From: Erythrobacter sp. SCSIO 43205
Lineage (GTDB): Bacteria > Pseudomonadota > Alphaproteobacteria > Sphingomonadales > Sphingomonadaceae
DNA length: 64,000 bases
Direction: 5' to 3'
Assembly: GCF_019904235.1 (NCBI RefSeq)
Contig: NZ_CP063202.1
Span: forward strand, 1,178,001 to 1,242,000
The notes under the pieces were generated by a model. The model had not been told where the DNA came from, did not search any database, and saw only the letters and a program-made list of their open reading frames with translations. How positions within the stretch are numbered: the first letter of the stretch is position 1; each line of letters starts with the position of its first letter. This document shows positions 17,565-27,241 of the stretch, piece by piece. A program made the position numbers and the translations under genes.

Positions 17565-17641
17565 AATCCCCCCATTTGGAGCGGTGTTTGGACGAATTTG
17601 GTCACATAAAAGTCATTGTTAATCAATATTTTACCACATAA

Positions 17642-17666
17642 TCCCGTGAAATCCCTATAAAACCCT
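17642..17666 (-). promoter_or_regulatory. Reverse-oriented triple candidate MraZ box
   Basis: On the minus strand, AGGGT-N5-AGGGA-N5-CGGGA gives three half-sites with an exact 10-bp period. This is the same layout as the E. coli MraZ box, in the opposite orientation to the three upstream pairs. It overlaps the AT-rich stretch that could contain the dcw promoter. Confidence 0.5.
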
Positions 17667-17698
17667 AGAAACTTCGGGGCATCCCCGATATGTCTAGG
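17664..17698. repeat. Two-part hairpin/cruciform
   Basis: CCTAGA (17664-17669) pairs with TCTAGG (17693-17698), and inside it TCGGGG-cat-CCCCGA (17674-17688) pairs perfectly. There is no T-run after it on the plus strand, so it is not a standard terminator. It would form in the leader of a transcript starting in the AT-rich stretch. Confidence 0.55.
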
Positions 17699-17703
17699 CT
17701 CCA

Positions 17704-17808
17704 TCAAACAGGTCGAATTGCCCCGTGTCGCTGATCTCAGTCGGCACGCTGCTCTCGCTTGGCTGCGAGGGTGGTGGCGGGCAAGTCGTGACTGATCGAC
17801 CTGTTTGA
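17704..17808. repeat. Widely spaced 13-bp inverted repeat
   Basis: TCAAACAGGTCGA (17704-17716) and TCGACCTGTTTGA (17796-17808) are perfect reverse complements 79 bp apart. An inner TTGCCC/GGGCAA pair could extend the pairing. This could be a structured 5' leader or a relic of a small element. Confidence 0.5.
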
Positions 17809-17819
17809 GTGGCGCAAGC

Positions 17820-17848
17820 GTGACAGCAAGCGTGACGAAATGTGTGAC
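17820..17848 (+). repeat. Triple GTGAC direct repeat with 12-bp period
   Basis: GTGAC occurs at 17820, 17832 and 17844, exactly 12 bp apart, as GCGTGAC, GCGTGAC and TGTGAC. The last copy ends 24 bp before the chosen mraZ ATG. It could be an operator or mRNA protein-binding site. Confidence 0.45.
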
Positions 17849-17872
17849 GGGGGGCTGGGTGGCCCTCCCTTC

Positions 17873-18409
17873 ATGCGAACGGGAGTGATTGAGGGCGTGT
17901 CAGGGGTGCACAGATATAATGGCCAAGCCTATTCGCCCGCGGGCGATAAGGGTCGTTATGTGCTGCCGCCTGCCTTTCGCAAGGTGGTGAAGGATAGCTC
18001 TGGCGGCTCGAAGACTTTGTGTCTCGCTGTCCATGACCGCTACAACTGCCTGATTGGCTTTGGCTTGTCCCACGCAGACGGTTTCGACGAGCAGATCGAG
18101 AAAGAAGAAGAACGCGCCATTCGCCGGGGCGAGGATTTCGACCCTGACGCGCGCGCAGCCCAGCTTTACGGTTTTGAGCAAGTGCCGTTTGATGATTCGG
18201 GCCGCTTTGTCATGCCCGAAACCTTTCGCGATCTCGATCTTGCAGGCGATGGCCTGTATTTTCACGGCAGCGGCAAATTCTTCATGGTGTGGAAGCCTGA
18301 AGAGCTTGAGGAAATGGGCAATGATTTCCGCGCCGCGAAAGCGTCTTGCAAATCGCAAATGGCCAAAGCTCAAGCGAAAGCAGCGGGCAAAGAGGGTAAG
18401 GGCAAATGA
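17873..18409 (+). CDS. mraZ: MraZ transcriptional repressor of the dcw cluster
   Basis: MraZ is the AbrB-like DNA-binding protein encoded first in the dcw cluster; in other bacteria it represses its own operon. Two SpoVT/AbrB-like repeats are visible, the first with [15 protein letters not shown] and the second with [13 protein letters not shown]. The ring-forming core is followed by a lysine/alanine-rich C-terminal tail. The start is uncertain: I use the ATG at 17873 (178 residues), but GTG codons at 17897 or 17906 or an ATG at 17840 are possible. The stop overlaps the rsmH start by four bases. Confidence 0.88.
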   Translation: MRTGVIEGVSGVHRYNGQAYSPAGDKGRYVLPPAFRKVVKDSSGGSKTLCLAVHDRYNCLIGFGLSHADGFDEQIEKEEERAIRRGEDFDPDARAAQLYGFEQVPFDDSGRFVMPETFRDLDLAGDGLYFHGSGKFFMVWKPEELEEMGNDFRAAKASCKSQMAKAQAKAAGKEGKGK

Positions 18410-19362
18410 ACGCCCCGCATATCCCTGTCCTCCTTGATGAGGTGGTCGCCAGCCTGAGCCCTCAGCCCGGCATGACCATCATCGATGCAACCTTTGGCGC
18501 AGGCGGCTATTCGCGCGCGATGCTGGAGCGGGGTGCTCGCGTTTACGGTTTCGACCGCGATCCCAATGCGATCCGCGACGGTCAGGCGATGGTTGCTGAA
18601 TACCTTGCTGGCCAGAATGGGGGCGAGCTTTCGCTTCATCAGGAACGCTTTTCGCAAATGCGCGAAGAGATGGAGCGGATCGGCGTGCCTCAGGTGGATG
18701 CCGTCGTGATGGACATCGGCGTATCGTCCATGCAGCTCGATCAGGAAGAGCGCGGCTTTTCTTTTCAATCCGATGGCCCGCTTGATATGCGCATGAGCCA
18801 GGCGGGCGAGAGCGCAGCGGACTTTCTCAACACCGCTGATGAAGCGGCGATTGCCGATGTGCTTTATCATTACGGCGAAGAGCGCCAGTCGCGCCGCGTC
18901 GCCCGCGCAATCGTTGCGGCGCGTCCGCTGGAGACGACGGGTGATTTTGCCCGCGTGGTGCGCCGCGCTCTGGGGCACAAGCCGCATGACAAAAAAGATC
19001 CCGCGACCCGTTCCTTTCAGGCGGTGCGCATCCATGTGAACGATGAGCTGGGAGAGCTTCGTGCAGGGCTGAAAGCTGCTGAACTGCTTTTGAAGGAGGG
19101 CGGGGTGCTTGCCGTCGTCAGCTTCCACAGCCTCGAAGACCGCGTGGTCAAACGCTTTTTCAAAGAGGCGAGCGGAGCAGGCAAAGCTGTCTCGCGCCAT
19201 CTCCCCGGCGAAATTCCCGGCCCTGCGCCAACCTTCACAAAAGTGTCCAAAGCCATCCGCCCCAGCGAGGCAGAGATCGAGCGCAACCCCCGCGCCCGGT
19301 CTTCCACCCTCCGCCACGCCGTCCGTACCTCAGCCCCCTCAATCGAAGGAGCAGCCCTATGA
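18406..19362 (+). CDS. rsmH: 16S rRNA m4C1402 methyltransferase
   Basis: RsmH (formerly MraW, 318 residues) methylates N4 of C1402 in 16S rRNA using S-adenosylmethionine. The SAM-binding start [14 protein letters not shown], the motif [19 protein letters not shown] and the C-terminal [11 protein letters not shown] are diagnostic. Its ATG overlaps the mraZ stop (ATGA) and its stop overlaps the ftsL start (ATGA), the coupling seen through most of this operon. Length is typical. Confidence 0.98.
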   Translation: MNAPHIPVLLDEVVASLSPQPGMTIIDATFGAGGYSRAMLERGARVYGFDRDPNAIRDGQAMVAEYLAGQNGGELSLHQERFSQMREEMERIGVPQVDAVVMDIGVSSMQLDQEERGFSFQSDGPLDMRMSQAGESAADFLNTADEAAIADVLYHYGEERQSRRVARAIVAARPLETTGDFARVVRRALGHKPHDKKDPATRSFQAVRIHVNDELGELRAGLKAAELLLKEGGVLAVVSFHSLEDRVVKRFFKEASGAGKAVSRHLPGEIPGPAPTFTKVSKAIRPSEAEIERNPRARSSTLRHAVRTSAPSIEGAAL

Positions 19363-19925
19363 TCCCTAACGGTTCCCGTATTCGTCAGATCGGCTGGGCG
19401 GCGGTGCTTTTGGCGTGTGTCGCGCTTTTCGCGATTTTGAGCTTTCAGGTGCAGACCGTGAAAAGCGAAGTGCTGCTTGCAGAGCGCGAGATCGTCTCGC
19501 TTGAGCGCGAAGTTCTGATGCTCGAAACGGAGTTCCAAACCCGCGCGAGCCAGCGGCAGCTTGCCGAATGGAACGCGATTGAGCTTGGCTATAAAGCGCC
19601 GCGCGCTGACCAATATCTTGAAAACAATCGCCAGCTTGCCTCGCTTGGGCAGGATGCGCGGCCTGATGCGCCAAGCCCCATCCGCGTGGCACGCGCCCAA
19701 TTGTCGGCAGCCGACATGAGTGCTGATGACATGGTGTCGCCCATTAGTGGTGCGCCGGTCACTCTGGCATCGGTTAATGTGGGTGAGGATGCAGGCGCGG
19801 TGTTTGCCGATGCCTTTGGCGAATTTCTGACTGAGGCATCGCCCGTCCGGCCTGCGAATGCGCAGAACCTCCAAAGCTCAGGCGAATATGAGGCTGCGAC
19901 GATGTTGGCAGAGGCTGGTCAATGA
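19359..19925 (+). CDS. ftsL: FtsL-like divisome protein
   Basis: Position between rsmH and ftsI and architecture identify this as FtsL. It has a short cytoplasmic N-terminus, one transmembrane helix (about residues 12-30), then a coiled-coil of regular heptads (residues 33-65, [20 protein letters not shown]). FtsL sequences are poorly conserved. This one is 188 residues, longer than usual, because of an alanine-rich C-terminal extension of about 90 residues with low complexity. It would join FtsQ and FtsB in activating FtsWI. Confidence 0.8.
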   Translation: MIPNGSRIRQIGWAAVLLACVALFAILSFQVQTVKSEVLLAEREIVSLEREVLMLETEFQTRASQRQLAEWNAIELGYKAPRADQYLENNRQLASLGQDARPDAPSPIRVARAQLSAADMSADDMVSPISGAPVTLASVNVGEDAGAVFADAFGEFLTEASPVRPANAQNLQSSGEYEAATMLAEAGQ

Positions 19926-21748
19926 ACACTTTCGCCCTTCGAGGTGGCCTTGGCGGCCTTTCGGGCACCGGAGTTGAGACGCAGCCGCTCACCGAGCCGC
20001 AAGCGGGCCAAACAATGGCACGCACAGTTGCTCGTCCGGCAGGGCGCGTTCAATCCGCCCGGCAAAGGGCCGAGTATCTGACCACCGCGCGGCAACGTCT
20101 GCTGCTTTTGCTTGGATGTTTTGCGCTTGTCGCGGTGATTGCGCTTTTGCGGGTGGGTTATCTTGGCCTTGTGGGGTCTGCGCCGACGCAGCCCAGTCTT
20201 TCCGAGGCATTGCTGCCTCCGCGCGGTGAGATCACTGACCGCAATGGCACGCCGCTGGCGCGCAATTTTCCAGCCTATGCTCTTTGGTTTAATCCAAAGG
20301 CGATGGGCGATGATGGCGCGCCGCTGGTGCAAGACCCTGCCGCTGTCACCGCGCAACTGAAGACCATATTTCCTGAACTCGACACCGCGCGCACCATGCG
20401 CATCCTCAAATCGAAGCGCGGTGGATATGTCATTCGCCGCATTCTTCCTGAAGATGCGAACAAGGTGCTTGGCCTTGGCGAGATCGCGCTTGAAGTGCCG
20501 CGCGAGTTTGATCGCCATTATCCTCAAGGCGCGCTGGGTGCACATATTCTGGGCTTTGTCCGTGAGAATGTTGAAGGCGTGAATGAGGGCGTTTTCGGGA
20601 TGGAGCAGGTGCTCGACAATCAACTTGCAAGCCGCGAGCTTCGCGGTGAGCCTGTGCCACTGTCGATTGATCTGCGCGTTCAGGGTGCGCTTGAAGATGA
20701 GCTTGGCAAGGGGATGCTCGCAACCGATGCGAAAGGCGCTGCGGGCATCGTTCTGGATGTTGATACAGGCGAAGTTCTGGCGATGGCCTCGCTCCCTGCT
20801 TTTGACCCGAACCTTTCCAATGCGCACGCCTCGGCTAACATCGCAAACCGCGTGACCAACCGCGTTTATGAGCTTGGTTCGACCTTCAAACCGATCACCG
20901 TTGCCGCAGCAATCGACGCAGGGGTGGTGCGCAACATGGGCAAGGAGTGGGACGCGACCGATGTTGAAATCGCAGGGCGCAAAATCCGCGATTTGAAGCC
21001 TTACGGCCAGACCCTCAACGTGCCTGAAACCCTTGTTGTTTCCTCCAACACGGTGACAGCGCGCGTTGCTGATGAACTGGGCGCTGAAAGGCTGCGTCAG
21101 GTGATGGTCGATCTGCAGATGAACGGGCGGCCTACGATTGATCTGGAAGAGCGTTCGATGCCGCTGTGGCCGCAGGAATTGCCAAATGGCAAATGGTCGC
21201 GCATCACCAATATGACGGTGAGTTACGGCCATGGCATCGCGGTTACACCGCTGCACCTCGCCAATGCTTATGCTGCGATGGTCAATGGCGGGATTTGGCG
21301 GCCAGCGACATTGCGCAAGATTGAGCCGGGCAAAGCGCCAAAGGGTAAGCGCGTGTTCAAGGCTTCGACCTCTTCGCGGATGCGTCAGCTTTTGCGCATG
21401 ATTGCATTGTACGGAACAGGTCGCAGCGCTGATGCGCCGGGATACAGGGTGGGCGGCAAGACGGGCTCTGCGGAAAAAGCGGGCCGCGGTGGCTATCGTC
21501 AAACCTCTCTTATCACGACCTTCGCCGCCGCCTTTCCGATGGACCGTCCGCGTTATGTCGTGGTGACGCTGCTCGATGAACCACGCGGCACGATTGCAGC
21601 GAGCGCACAGCGCACCGCCGCCTTTAACGCAGCGCCTATAGTCAAGGAGCTGGTCCCTCGGATTGGCCCAATGCTGGGCGTGAAACCCGATGCCAATCGC
21701 GACGTTGATATTTCGGACCTGCGCTATCTGGTGAGGAGCGGCAAGTGA
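19922..21748 (+). CDS. ftsI: Septal peptidoglycan transpeptidase PBP3
   Basis: FtsI (608 residues) cross-links septal peptidoglycan and is the target of certain beta-lactams. A membrane anchor lies at about residues 60-85 (LLLLLGCFALVAVIALLRVGY), followed by the PBP dimerisation domain, and then the transpeptidase with STFK (nucleophile serine), SSN and KTGS motifs in order. The roughly 55-residue cytoplasmic N-terminus is longer than in E. coli. It overlaps ftsL and murE by four bases each. Confidence 0.97.
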   Translation: MNTFALRGGLGGLSGTGVETQPLTEPQAGQTMARTVARPAGRVQSARQRAEYLTTARQRLLLLLGCFALVAVIALLRVGYLGLVGSAPTQPSLSEALLPPRGEITDRNGTPLARNFPAYALWFNPKAMGDDGAPLVQDPAAVTAQLKTIFPELDTARTMRILKSKRGGYVIRRILPEDANKVLGLGEIALEVPREFDRHYPQGALGAHILGFVRENVEGVNEGVFGMEQVLDNQLASRELRGEPVPLSIDLRVQGALEDELGKGMLATDAKGAAGIVLDVDTGEVLAMASLPAFDPNLSNAHASANIANRVTNRVYELGSTFKPITVAAAIDAGVVRNMGKEWDATDVEIAGRKIRDLKPYGQTLNVPETLVVSSNTVTARVADELGAERLRQVMVDLQMNGRPTIDLEERSMPLWPQELPNGKWSRITNMTVSYGHGIAVTPLHLANAYAAMVNGGIWRPATLRKIEPGKAPKGKRVFKASTSSRMRQLLRMIALYGTGRSADAPGYRVGGKTGSAEKAGRGGYRQTSLITTFAAAFPMDRPRYVVVTLLDEPRGTIAASAQRTAAFNAAPIVKELVPRIGPMLGVKPDANRDVDISDLRYLVRSGK

Positions 21749-23232
21749 AGCTGAAGGCGCTCTTTGAACAATTGGGTCACGAGGCAGGCGGCATCGCAGA
21801 TGTCGCCATCACTGGTTTTGCAATTGACCACCGCAAAGTCGCGCCCGGCACCGTGTTCGGCGCGTTCCGCGGGGCAAAGTTCAATGCGGAAGATTTCATC
21901 CCCGCCGCAATCGAGGCGGGTGCAGTGGCGGTGATTGCATCACCTGAAGCAAAGGTCGAGGGCGCTGTTCATATTGCAAGCGATGAGCCGCGCCAGACTT
22001 TCGCCCATGCCGCCGCCACATTCTTTACGCCCGTGCCTGGCACTGTCGTTGCGGTCACTGGCACCAACGGCAAGACAAGCGTTTCGGAAATGACGCGCCA
22101 AATCTGGCGTATGTGTGGGGAGCGCGCAGCGAGCATCGGAACGCTTGGTGTGACGACACCCGATGGCAGCGTCTCAACCGGGTTTACTACGCCCGACATC
22201 GTCACATTCTTAAGCAATATGAGCGGATTGGCGCGTGAAGGCGTCACCCATGTCGCCTATGAAGCGTCCAGCCATGGCCTCTCGCAATATCGCAATGAAG
22301 GTTTGCGCGTGCGTGCAGGGGCTTTCACCAACTTAAGCCGCGATCACCTCGATTATCATGGCACGATGGATGAGTATTTCGGCTGCAAGATGCGTCTGTT
22401 TGCTGAAGTCGTGGAATCAGGCGGGCACGCGGTTATCTGGCACGGCGATGATGAAAACGAATGGACGAAAAGCGCGATTGCCAGCGCCAAAGCGGGCGGC
22501 CTCAACGCATTCACGGTCGGGGAAAAGGGTGAGCACTTACGGCTCATAAGCCGCGAAGCGACGCAGCTTGGCCAAGTCCTTGAGGTTGAGCACGCTGGCG
22601 AGGTTCGCACGATAAAGCTGCCGCTGATCGGCGCGTATCAGGTTGCCAATGCGCTTGTGGCGGCAGGTCTTGCTCTGGTCACTGGTTCGCAGGCTAGCCA
22701 GGTTTTCGATGCCGTCTCACGGCTTCAACCTGTGCGTGGCCGGTTGGAGCGCGCGTGCATCACTGGATCAGGCGCGCCAGCTTACGTCGATTACGCGCAT
22801 ACGCCTGATGCTCTTGAAGCAGCGATTGCGGCGCTGCGGCCTCATGTTGGGGATGGCGGACGCTTGATCGTGGTCTTTGGCGCTGGCGGGGACCGTGACA
22901 CGGGCAAGCGCGCGCCCATGGGTGCGGTTGCTGCGAAGGCAGCGGACGTGGTGATTGTTACCGACGACAACCCGCGCGGCGAAACGCCTGCGGATATCCG
23001 GCGCGCGGTGCTTGAGGGGGCAGGTGAACAAGCCCATGTGCAAGAGGTAGCAGATCGGCGCGAAGCCATTCTCGCTGCCATTCGCGAAGCAGGGGCAAAC
23101 GACATCATACTCATCGCCGGAAAAGGGCATGAGCAAGGGCAGATTATCGGGTCTGGAGACAAAATGCAGGTTTTGCCGTTTGACGATGTAGAAGTGGCGC
23201 GTGAATGCGCGGCTGAGGCGGTTGCCCCATGA
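21745..23232 (+). CDS. murE: UDP-MurNAc-tripeptide synthetase
   Basis: MurE (495 residues) adds the third stem-peptide residue to UDP-MurNAc-Ala-Glu with ATP. The ATP loop GTNGKTSVSEM and the central YEASSHGLSQYR are characteristic. Near residues 405-411 the sequence reads DDNPRGE, which corresponds to the DNPR motif that selects meso-diaminopimelate, as expected in a Gram-negative cell. The gene is translationally coupled on both sides. Confidence 0.98.
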   Translation: MKLKALFEQLGHEAGGIADVAITGFAIDHRKVAPGTVFGAFRGAKFNAEDFIPAAIEAGAVAVIASPEAKVEGAVHIASDEPRQTFAHAAATFFTPVPGTVVAVTGTNGKTSVSEMTRQIWRMCGERAASIGTLGVTTPDGSVSTGFTTPDIVTFLSNMSGLAREGVTHVAYEASSHGLSQYRNEGLRVRAGAFTNLSRDHLDYHGTMDEYFGCKMRLFAEVVESGGHAVIWHGDDENEWTKSAIASAKAGGLNAFTVGEKGEHLRLISREATQLGQVLEVEHAGEVRTIKLPLIGAYQVANALVAAGLALVTGSQASQVFDAVSRLQPVRGRLERACITGSGAPAYVDYAHTPDALEAAIAALRPHVGDGGRLIVVFGAGGDRDTGKRAPMGAVAAKAADVVIVTDDNPRGETPADIRRAVLEGAGEQAHVQEVADRREAILAAIREAGANDIILIAGKGHEQGQIIGSGDKMQVLPFDDVEVARECAAEAVAP

Positions 23233-24701
23233 GCCAGTCACACGCACTGCTTCGCCAATGGCCTGCTGACCCGCGCGATGCTCTGCCGCTCGCCTTATGG
23301 GATGCGGCTGCAATTGAGGCAGCAACAGGCGGGAAGGCATCGAATCAATTTCAGGCATCGGGCATCGAAATGGACAGCCGCGATGTTCGCCCTGGTGATG
23401 TGTTTGTCGCGCTCAAAGGTGAGGCAATGGACGGGCACAAGTTCATCGCTGCCGCTTTCACTAAAGGCGCGGCGGCCGCGATTGTCGATCGCCCGGTCGA
23501 TTTTCCTCACGTGCTGGTCAAAGATACCACAGAGGCGCTCCACGCCCTTGCTCACGCCGCGCGTGATCGTAGCAGCGCCGTGCGCATTGGCGTTACGGGC
23601 TCGGTCGGGAAAACGGGCGTAAAAGAGGCGATTTTTGCCTCATTGGACCGTTCAAGCAGAGGCGCAGCCCATCGCAGCGTTCGCAGCTATAACAACCACG
23701 TCGGCGTACCGCTCAGCCTCGCACGCCTTCCAGCGCGCGCGAAATATGGCGTGTTTGAAATGGGTATGAACCACGAGGGCGAAATTGCGCCTTTGTCTGC
23801 CCATGTGCGCCCGCACGTTGCGCTTATCACGACGATTGCGCCTGCTCACATCGAGAATTTAGGCTCCCTTGAAGCCATCGCGGACGAAAAGAGCCAGATT
23901 TTTACAGGGCTGATGCCCGGCGGTACCGCGATTATTCCCGCAGACAGCGAGCTTTCTGCGCGCATGATCGCCAATGCAAAGGCGCTTGGGGTCAAGATTG
24001 TGACCTTCGGACGCAGCGAAGACGCGGACGTTCGCCTGCTTGATGCTATCCCAAGCGAGAATGGCGGCTCAATGGTTACAGCGCAGCTCGGTTCAGGTGA
24101 GGGCCTTGCGCGGGTTTGCTATACGGTCGCAGAACCGGGCGAGCATTGGATTGCAAACTCGCTTGGCGTGATCGCCGCAGTGCGCGCGGCAGGCGGTGAT
24201 TTGGGCGCAGCGGGACTGGCGCTGGCTGAGATGGGCGGCCTCAAAGGACGCGGTGCGCGGCATAGTGTGGATGTGCCCGGCGGCACTGCGCTGCTGATCG
24301 ATGAAAGCTACAACGCCAATCCAGCGTCGATGCGTGCGACCTTGAAAGCGCTGGGCGCAACCCCTGCGCTAAGGCGCGTTGCGGTGCTGGGTTCGATGAA
24401 GGAACTCGGCGATTTTGGTCCTGATTTCCACCGCCAGCTTGCAGCGCCGCTTGCCAAGGAGGGGATCGACCATGCGATCCTGGTGGGTGAAGAGATGCAG
24501 GCGCTTGCCAGCGAACTCACACGGGCGGCTTCAAATTCGCTTGGCTTTAAGCCCACTTTCGATCAATGCGACACGCCTGCCGAGGCGATCGACGCTTTGG
24601 ACGCATTTGGCCTGACGCATGGTGACACTGTGCTGGTCAAAGGCTCCAACTCCGTCGGGCTTGGCAAGCTTGTTTCACATTACACGAGTTCGCCCGGCTA
24701 A
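23229..24701 (+). CDS. murF: UDP-MurNAc-tripeptide D-Ala-D-Ala ligase
   Basis: MurF (490 residues) adds D-Ala-D-Ala to complete the UDP-MurNAc-pentapeptide. The P-loop reads [13 protein letters not shown], and the MGMNHEGEI and NANPASMRA signatures are in the right places. The N-terminal substrate-binding domain is complete. It is followed by a 20-bp gap to mraY, the first non-overlapping junction since mraZ. Confidence 0.97.
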   Translation: MSQSHALLRQWPADPRDALPLALWDAAAIEAATGGKASNQFQASGIEMDSRDVRPGDVFVALKGEAMDGHKFIAAAFTKGAAAAIVDRPVDFPHVLVKDTTEALHALAHAARDRSSAVRIGVTGSVGKTGVKEAIFASLDRSSRGAAHRSVRSYNNHVGVPLSLARLPARAKYGVFEMGMNHEGEIAPLSAHVRPHVALITTIAPAHIENLGSLEAIADEKSQIFTGLMPGGTAIIPADSELSARMIANAKALGVKIVTFGRSEDADVRLLDAIPSENGGSMVTAQLGSGEGLARVCYTVAEPGEHWIANSLGVIAAVRAAGGDLGAAGLALAEMGGLKGRGARHSVDVPGGTALLIDESYNANPASMRATLKALGATPALRRVAVLGSMKELGDFGPDFHRQLAAPLAKEGIDHAILVGEEMQALASELTRAASNSLGFKPTFDQCDTPAEAIDALDAFGLTHGDTVLVKGSNSVGLGKLVSHYTSSPG

Positions 24702-24721
24702 AGGCGGCAAGAGGGATCTGG

Positions 24722-25792
24722 ATGCTCTATTGGATCGCAGACTTTTTAGGCTTTGAGGGCGCGCTGAATTTGGTGCGGTATCAAACGTTCCGCTTTGGCG
24801 CGGCGTTGATGACGGCGCTTTTCCTTGGTCTGATCATTGGCCCGCGCCTGATCGATATACTGCGCGTGCGTCAGGGCAAGGGGCAGCCGATCCGCGAAGA
24901 CGGTCCGCAAAGCCACCTTGCGAAACGCGGCACGCCGACAATGGGCGGCCTTTTGATCCTCGTCTCAATGGTGGTTTCACTCTTGATCTGGATGGACCTA
25001 TCCAACCCGTTCGTCTGGGCGTGTCTTGCGGTCACATTAGGCTTTGGCATCATTGGTTTTGTTGATGACTACGACAAGGTCACAAAGAACAGCCATGCAG
25101 GCCTTTCTGGTCGTATCCGCTTGCTCTTGGAATTCGGTGTGGCGGGCCTTGCAAGTTACATCATCGTCGGTGAGATCAGCACCAATCTCTACATCCCGTT
25201 CTTTTCCGACGTAGAGATACCTCTAGGGCCGTTTTATTATGTCTTTGCCGCCTTTGTGATGGTGGGCGCGGGTAATGCCGTCAACCTGACCGATGGTCTT
25301 GATGGGCTTGCTATCATGCCGGTCATTATCGCCAGCGGCACCTTTGCCATTATCGCTTATCTCGTGGGGCGCGCTGATTTCAGCGAATATCTTGGCATCC
25401 CGCACGTTCCGGGCGCGGGCGAGCTCGTAGTTTTTTGCGCAGCGATCATGGGCGGGGGGCTCGCCTTTCTGTGGTTCAACGCGCCGCCTGCGGCAGTGTT
25501 TATGGGCGATACCGGAAGCCTTGCATTGGGCGGGGCGTTGGGCGCGATCGCGGTTGCCTCTCACCACGAAGTTGTGCTGGCGATTGTTGGCGGGCTGTTC
25601 GTGCTCGAAGCGGTTTCAGTTATCGTTCAAGTTTTCTGGTTCAAGCGCACCGGCAAGCGGGTTTTCCGCATGGCGCCCATTCACCACCATTTTGAACAAT
25701 TGGGCTGGTCGGAAAGCAAGGTCGTGATCCGGTTCTGGATCATCGCCATCGTGCTCGCTCTGATCGGACTTTCGACCCTCAAACTGAGGTAA
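24722..25792 (+). CDS. mraY: Phospho-MurNAc-pentapeptide translocase
   Basis: MraY (356 residues) transfers phospho-MurNAc-pentapeptide to undecaprenyl phosphate, giving lipid I in the inner membrane. About ten hydrophobic helices alternate with the conserved cytoplasmic loops. The [22 protein letters not shown] and MAPIHHHFE motifs contain the catalytic aspartates and the histidine triad. The ATG has a GAGGGATCTGG ribosome-binding site. A 36-bp gap precedes murD. Confidence 0.98.
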   Translation: MLYWIADFLGFEGALNLVRYQTFRFGAALMTALFLGLIIGPRLIDILRVRQGKGQPIREDGPQSHLAKRGTPTMGGLLILVSMVVSLLIWMDLSNPFVWACLAVTLGFGIIGFVDDYDKVTKNSHAGLSGRIRLLLEFGVAGLASYIIVGEISTNLYIPFFSDVEIPLGPFYYVFAAFVMVGAGNAVNLTDGLDGLAIMPVIIASGTFAIIAYLVGRADFSEYLGIPHVPGAGELVVFCAAIMGGGLAFLWFNAPPAAVFMGDTGSLALGGALGAIAVASHHEVVLAIVGGLFVLEAVSVIVQVFWFKRTGKRVFRMAPIHHHFEQLGWSESKVVIRFWIIAIVLALIGLSTLKLR

Positions 25793-25828
25793 CCCTGCAA
25801 CCCTTTAGTTGATGAAACACCTGCGTAA

Positions 25829-27241
25829 GTGATCATTTCGAAAAACGCCTTTTCCAACAAATCCTACAGCGTGCTCGGCCTCGCGCGCTCGGGCGCGGCT
25901 GCGGCGGAAGCCTTGTTGGAAAGCGGCGCGAAAGTGACCGTTTGGGACCGCCAGGATGTGGCGCGCGCTCGGTTTGAGGGGCGCTGCGATATTGCCGATC
26001 CGCTGGAAATGGACCTCACTGGTTTTGACGGTCTGGTGGTTTCTCCCGGCGTGCCACTCAACACCCATCCCATCACACAGCACGCGGCGAAATTCGGCGT
26101 GCCGATCATCGGCGATATTGAGCTTTTCGCGCTAGCCCGGCCCAATCTTCCTCCCCACCGGGTTGTGGGCGTCACAGGCACGAATGGCAAATCAACCACC
26201 GTGGCGCTGATCCACCATATCCTGACGATGGCGGGGCTACCGTCTTTGCTGGGCGGCAATATTGGCGAGCCAATCATGGCGCAGACCCCGCTTGAACCCA
26301 ATGATGTGGGAGAAGGCGTTTATGTGCTTGAGCTTTCAAGTTATCAAATCGACCTGACGCTGAGCCTCGATCCGGAGGCAGCAGCGCTTACCAACATCAC
26401 GCCCGATCACCTTGATCGTTATGATGGCTTTGCTGCTTACGCTGCGTCGAAAGAGCGCCTGTTCGAGATGCAATCGGCGCACAATCTTGCGGTGTTCGGC
26501 ACGCTCGATGAGCCAGCGGGCGCAATTCATGAACGCCAAAAGGCGCGCCGCGAAGAAGGGCGCGTGATCGCAGCGGATTTGGAGGCTTTGAAAGCGCTTC
26601 AGCCGCAGTGGCCATCGCTTCAAGGTCCGCACAATCTTGAAAATGCTGCCGTGGCGGTTGCTATCGTCGAAGAGCTTGGCGTTACCCCTGCGCAGTGGCA
26701 GCACGCGCTCCCGCGCTTTCGCAGTCTTCCTCACCGCATGGAACTGGTGTGCGAGGAACGCGGTGTTGTCTTTATCAACGACAGCAAAGCGACCAATACC
26801 GCTTCCACTGCGCCTGCGCTCGCCGCCTATCCGCCAAGCGCGGACATCCGTTCAGGTGCGCCGCGTGTGCATTGGATCGTGGGCGGGCTTGCGAAGGAAG
26901 ACGGGCTGGGTGAATGCGAAGCCATGCTCAGCAATGTCGCGGCTGCCTATACTATTGGCGAGGCTGGCCCACGTTTCGGCGAACTCCTGACTGGCCGAGT
27001 GCCGCAGGTCCATAATTGCGAGCTTGCTTGCGAAGCGGTGCGCCGTGCGCGTGAGGCGGCTGAGCCTGGCGATGTGATCCTCTTCTCGCCCGCCTGCGCA
27101 AGCTTTGACCAGTTTCGCGATTACGAGAACCGGGGCGACCATTTCCGCAAGCTTGTGGGCGTGATCGCCGAGGAAGGCGATTGCGAACCCGCCGCGTGCG
27201 CCAACACCGACGAAGATTACATCAAGGGGGACATCGCATGA
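25829..27241 (+). CDS. murD: UDP-MurNAc-alanine-D-glutamate ligase
   Basis: MurD (470 residues) adds D-glutamate to UDP-MurNAc-L-alanine. The N-terminal GLARSG loop, ATP loop GTNGKSTTVAL, and downstream NDSKATN and SPACASFD motifs are clear. The start is a GTG at 25829 whose bases overlap the stop codon of a six-codon upstream frame (ATG at 25812), so initiation might be coupled to it. No strong Shine-Dalgarno is seen directly before the GTG. The stop overlaps ftsW by four bases. Confidence 0.96.
   Translation: MIISKNAFSNKSYSVLGLARSGAAAAEALLESGAKVTVWDRQDVARARFEGRCDIADPLEMDLTGFDGLVVSPGVPLNTHPITQHAAKFGVPIIGDIELFALARPNLPPHRVVGVTGTNGKSTTVALIHHILTMAGLPSLLGGNIGEPIMAQTPLEPNDVGEGVYVLELSSYQIDLTLSLDPEAAALTNITPDHLDRYDGFAAYAASKERLFEMQSAHNLAVFGTLDEPAGAIHERQKARREEGRVIAADLEALKALQPQWPSLQGPHNLENAAVAVAIVEELGVTPAQWQHALPRFRSLPHRMELVCEERGVVFINDSKATNTASTAPALAAYPPSADIRSGAPRVHWIVGGLAKEDGLGECEAMLSNVAAAYTIGEAGPRFGELLTGRVPQVHNCELACEAVRRAREAAEPGDVILFSPACASFDQFRDYENRGDHFRKLVGVIAEEGDCEPAACANTDEDYIKGDIA

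Larger units (their letters stand above)
17366..17872. other. 507-bp non-coding region upstream of mraZ
   Basis: No credible gene was found; small open frames here lack family features and ribosome-binding sites. The region is locally AT-rich (about 17590-17665). It contains repeated GGGA half-sites, a strong hairpin, a widely spaced 13-bp inverted repeat and a 12-bp-period direct repeat, each listed separately. A weak promoter candidate, TTGTTA (17616) with CATAAT (17637), has a short 15-bp spacer. RNase P RNA, which might be looked for near mraZ, was not recognised. Confidence 0.6.

Noticed and set aside
17423..17641. Small plus-strand frame of 72 codons in the mraZ upstream region
   Set aside because: It overlaps the GGGA repeat arrays, has no good ribosome-binding site and no family; it is better explained as regulatory DNA.
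17366..17872. Possible RNase P RNA gene before mraZ
   Set aside because: The universally conserved RNase P RNA segments were not found, and the region has repeats instead.
19919..21502. Minus-strand open frame of 527 codons antisense to ftsI
   Set aside because: ftsI has all catalytic motifs; the antisense product is rich in His, Arg and Ala with no recognisable domain.
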